A DNA stretch of 16,294 nucleotides, from positions 1 through 16,294 of the forward strand of contig CAJMNH010000025.1 of the NCBI GenBank assembly GCA_905214725.1. Reading direction: 5' to 3'. The DNA is from an uncultured bacterium. Its GTDB lineage: Bacteria > Bacteroidota > Bacteroidia > Bacteroidales > Rikenellaceae. Each line of letters opens with the position of its first letter. Within the stretch, counting starts at the first letter, position 1. The notes below the pieces were generated by a model. It did not search any database, was not told where the DNA came from, and saw nothing but the letters and a program-made list of their open reading frames with translations. This document shows, piece by piece, positions 15,188 through 16,294 of the stretch. The translations under genes were made by a program, and so were the position numbers.

Positions 15188-15219
15188 TTTGCTTCTGCAC
15201 TCGACTTTCCGTATCTTTG
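15188..15219 (+). promoter_or_regulatory. Promoter-like element P2 in the repeat array
   Basis: TTTG at 15188-15191, 20 bases, then TATCTTTG at 15212-15219: a full consensus Bacteroidetes promoter spanning the junction of repeat units 1 and 2, facing prfA. Whether it is active is not known. Confidence 0.5.
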
Positions 15220-15260
15220 GCTTCGCCTCAGATACCGCACTACGACAAAATACGGACAAG

Positions 15261-15293
15261 GTTGCTTCTGCGTTCGGTTTTTTCGTATCTTTG
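15261..15293 (+). promoter_or_regulatory. Promoter-like element P3 in the repeat array
   Basis: GTTG at 15261-15264 (degenerate -33 box), 21 bases, then TATCTTTG at 15286-15293. It spans units 2 and 3 and also faces prfA. It is weaker than P2 and the proximal promoter because of the imperfect upstream box. Confidence 0.4.
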
Positions 15294-15335
15294 GCTGCGC
15301 CTTAGATACTCCGTCTCGGCAGAATCAAACTGACG

Positions 15336-15367
15336 TTTGTTTCTGCGCTTGACTTTTCGTATCTTTG
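15336..15367 (+). promoter_or_regulatory. Proximal promoter of prfA
   Basis: TTTG at 15336-15339, 20 bases, then TATCTTTG at 15360-15367, 29 bases before the prfA ATG. The -33 box is inside the last 74-bp repeat (3' arm of inverted repeat II). The -7 box is the start of a fourth, truncated unit whose downstream sequence is no longer repeat-like. The leader would be about 20 bases. Confidence 0.8.
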
Positions 15368-15396
15368 CACCCGAATCGACAAGAGAGACATAAACT

Positions 15397-16294
15397 ATGG
15401 CAGACAATTCAATCCTTCAGCGTCTGGACGGCCTGAAACTCAAATACGAGGAGCTGGGACAGAAACTCACCGACCCCGAGGTGATCGCCGATGTGAAACA
15501 GTTCGTGCAGTTGAACAAGGACTACAAGGAGCTGGAGCCCATCATCGAGACCTCGGAGCGTTTCCGCACGGCCTTGGCCAATCTGGCCGAAGCGAAGGAC
15601 GTGCTCGCGAACGACAAGGACGAGGAGATGCGCGAAATGGCCCGCGAAGAGGTCGCCGAGCTGGAACCTGCCATCGAACGGATGGAGGAGGAGATCAAGC
15701 TGCTGCTCATTCCCAAGGATCCGCAGGACTCGAAGAACGCCATCATGGAGATTCGCGGCGGCACGGGAGGCGACGAGGCGGCGCTCTTCGCCGGCGACCT
15801 GTTCCGCATGTACACGAAATACATCGAATCGAAGGGTTGGAAGTACGAGGTGACCTCCTTCTCGGAGGGCACGGCCGGCGGATACAAGGAGGTCGTGGTG
15901 AAGGTCACGGGTCAGAACGTCTACGGCACGCTCAAATACGAGTCGGGCGTTCACCGCGTGCAGCGCGTGCCGGCCACCGAGACGCAGGGACGCGTCCACA
16001 CGTCGGCCGCTTCGGTGGCCGTACTGCCCGAAGCCGAAGAGTTCGACGTCGAAATCTCGATGAACGACGTGCGCAAGGATATCTTCTGCGCCTCGGGTCC
16101 GGGCGGCCAGTCGGTCAACACGACCTATTCGGCCATTCGTCTGACGCACATCCCCACGGGCATCGTCGTGCAGTGTCAGGATCAGAAGTCGCAGCTCAAA
16201 AACTTCGACAAGGCTTTCGAGGAACTGCGCACGCGCGTCTTCAACCTCGAATACTCGAAATACCTCGACGAGATCGCCTCGAAGCGCAAGACGA
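15397..16294 (+). CDS. prfA: Peptide chain release factor 1, N-terminal part (cut by window edge)
   Basis: RF1 recognises UAA and UAG stop codons and triggers peptide release at the ribosome. The first 299 residues are present before the window ends; the family is about 355-360 long. The start MADNSILQRLDGLKLKYEEL begins the coiled N-terminal domain (about 1-105). The core opens at IRGGTGGDEAALFAGDLFRM (119-138). The stop-codon reader is PAT at 192-194, which identifies RF1, since RF2 carries SPF. The catalytic GGQ is at 236-238 in CASGPGGQSVNTT, the PrmC methylation site in other bacteria. The ATG follows an A-rich leader with GAGAG about 10 bases upstream. It has its own promoter array and is separated from the GH27 gene by a terminator. 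Confidence 0.96.
   Translation, partial: MADNSILQRLDGLKLKYEELGQKLTDPEVIADVKQFVQLNKDYKELEPIIETSERFRTALANLAEAKDVLANDKDEEMREMAREEVAELEPAIERMEEEIKLLLIPKDPQDSKNAIMEIRGGTGGDEAALFAGDLFRMYTKYIESKGWKYEVTSFSEGTAGGYKEVVVKVTGQNVYGTLKYESGVHRVQRVPATETQGRVHTSAASVAVLPEAEEFDVEISMNDVRKDIFCASGPGGQSVNTTYSAIRLTHIPTGIVVQCQDQKSQLKNFDKAFEELRTRVFNLEYSKYLDEIASKRKT

Larger units (their letters stand above)
15138..15359 (+). repeat. Three tandem 74-bp promoter-bearing repeats
   Basis: Units start at 15138, 15212 and 15286, each exactly 74 bases and each opening with TATCTTTG; a fourth TATCTTTG follows at 15360. Units 1 and 3 match at 64 of 74 positions, and unit 2 is more diverged after position 24. Each unit has an inverted repeat I (TATCT...AGATA, positions 1-23, with inner GAC/GTC or GGC/GCC). 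Units 1 and 3 also have inverted repeat II (positions 34-61: GCAGAA/TTCTGC and CAAAC/GTTTG, with one mismatch in unit 1). The array lies directly upstream of prfA. Confidence 0.85.

Noticed and set aside
15138..15359. The 74-bp units as a CRISPR array
   Set aside because: The units are contiguous with no unique spacers, diverge internally, and no cas genes are present.

Overview
The window looks like chromosome from a GC-rich member of the Bacteroidales, most likely Alistipes or a close relative in the Rikenellaceae. Three things suggest this. Promoters have the Bacteroidetes form (TTTG, about 19-20 bases, TAnnTTTG). Start codons follow A/T-rich leaders without clear Shine-Dalgarno sequences. 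The ribosomal gene order (rpsL-rpsG-fusA-rpsJ-rplC...) has no tuf between fusA and rpsJ. The genus is an inference; no search could be run.

Region 1 (1-7027, minus strand) is a merged str/S10 ribosomal operon. In transcription order it holds rpsL, rpsG, fusA, rpsJ, rplC, rplD, rplW, rplB, rpsS, rplV and the start of rpsC, which runs off the window. Most genes are 2-27 bases apart. The exception is a 297-base gap between rpsJ and rplC (3398-3694), which can fold on the transcribed strand into four stem-loops, one closed by a UUCG tetraloop. It has no promoter and no gene that I can support, so it is a candidate intercistronic regulatory RNA.

Region 2 (7028-8086) is mostly non-coding. It carries the rpsL promoter (leftward), a complete tRNA-Ala(GGC) with its own consensus promoter and terminator, and a second, broken copy of the tRNA 3' end followed by a diverged but still well-paired copy of the terminator. 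A 10-bp palindrome lies between the two copies.

Region 3 (8087-15019, plus strand) starts with leuS (leucyl-tRNA synthetase). Its stop codon overlaps the start of the first of three tandem paralogous secreted alpha/beta-hydrolases (esterase-like). The third is fused through an Ig-like domain to a GH27 alpha-galactosidase-type domain, giving a 795-residue two-enzyme protein. The set looks like a small extracytoplasmic polysaccharide-trimming cluster (deacylation plus galactoside or related hydrolysis) attached to a housekeeping gene. A perfect 24-bp palindrome closes the unit.

Region 4 (15020-16294) holds an array of 74-bp repeats in exact register, each beginning with the promoter core TATCTTTG. 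The last core is the proximal promoter of prfA (release factor 1, truncated by the window edge). Paired base changes in the repeat stems suggest a selected structure. The repeat array and the rpsJ-rplC spacer are the two signals most worth following up.
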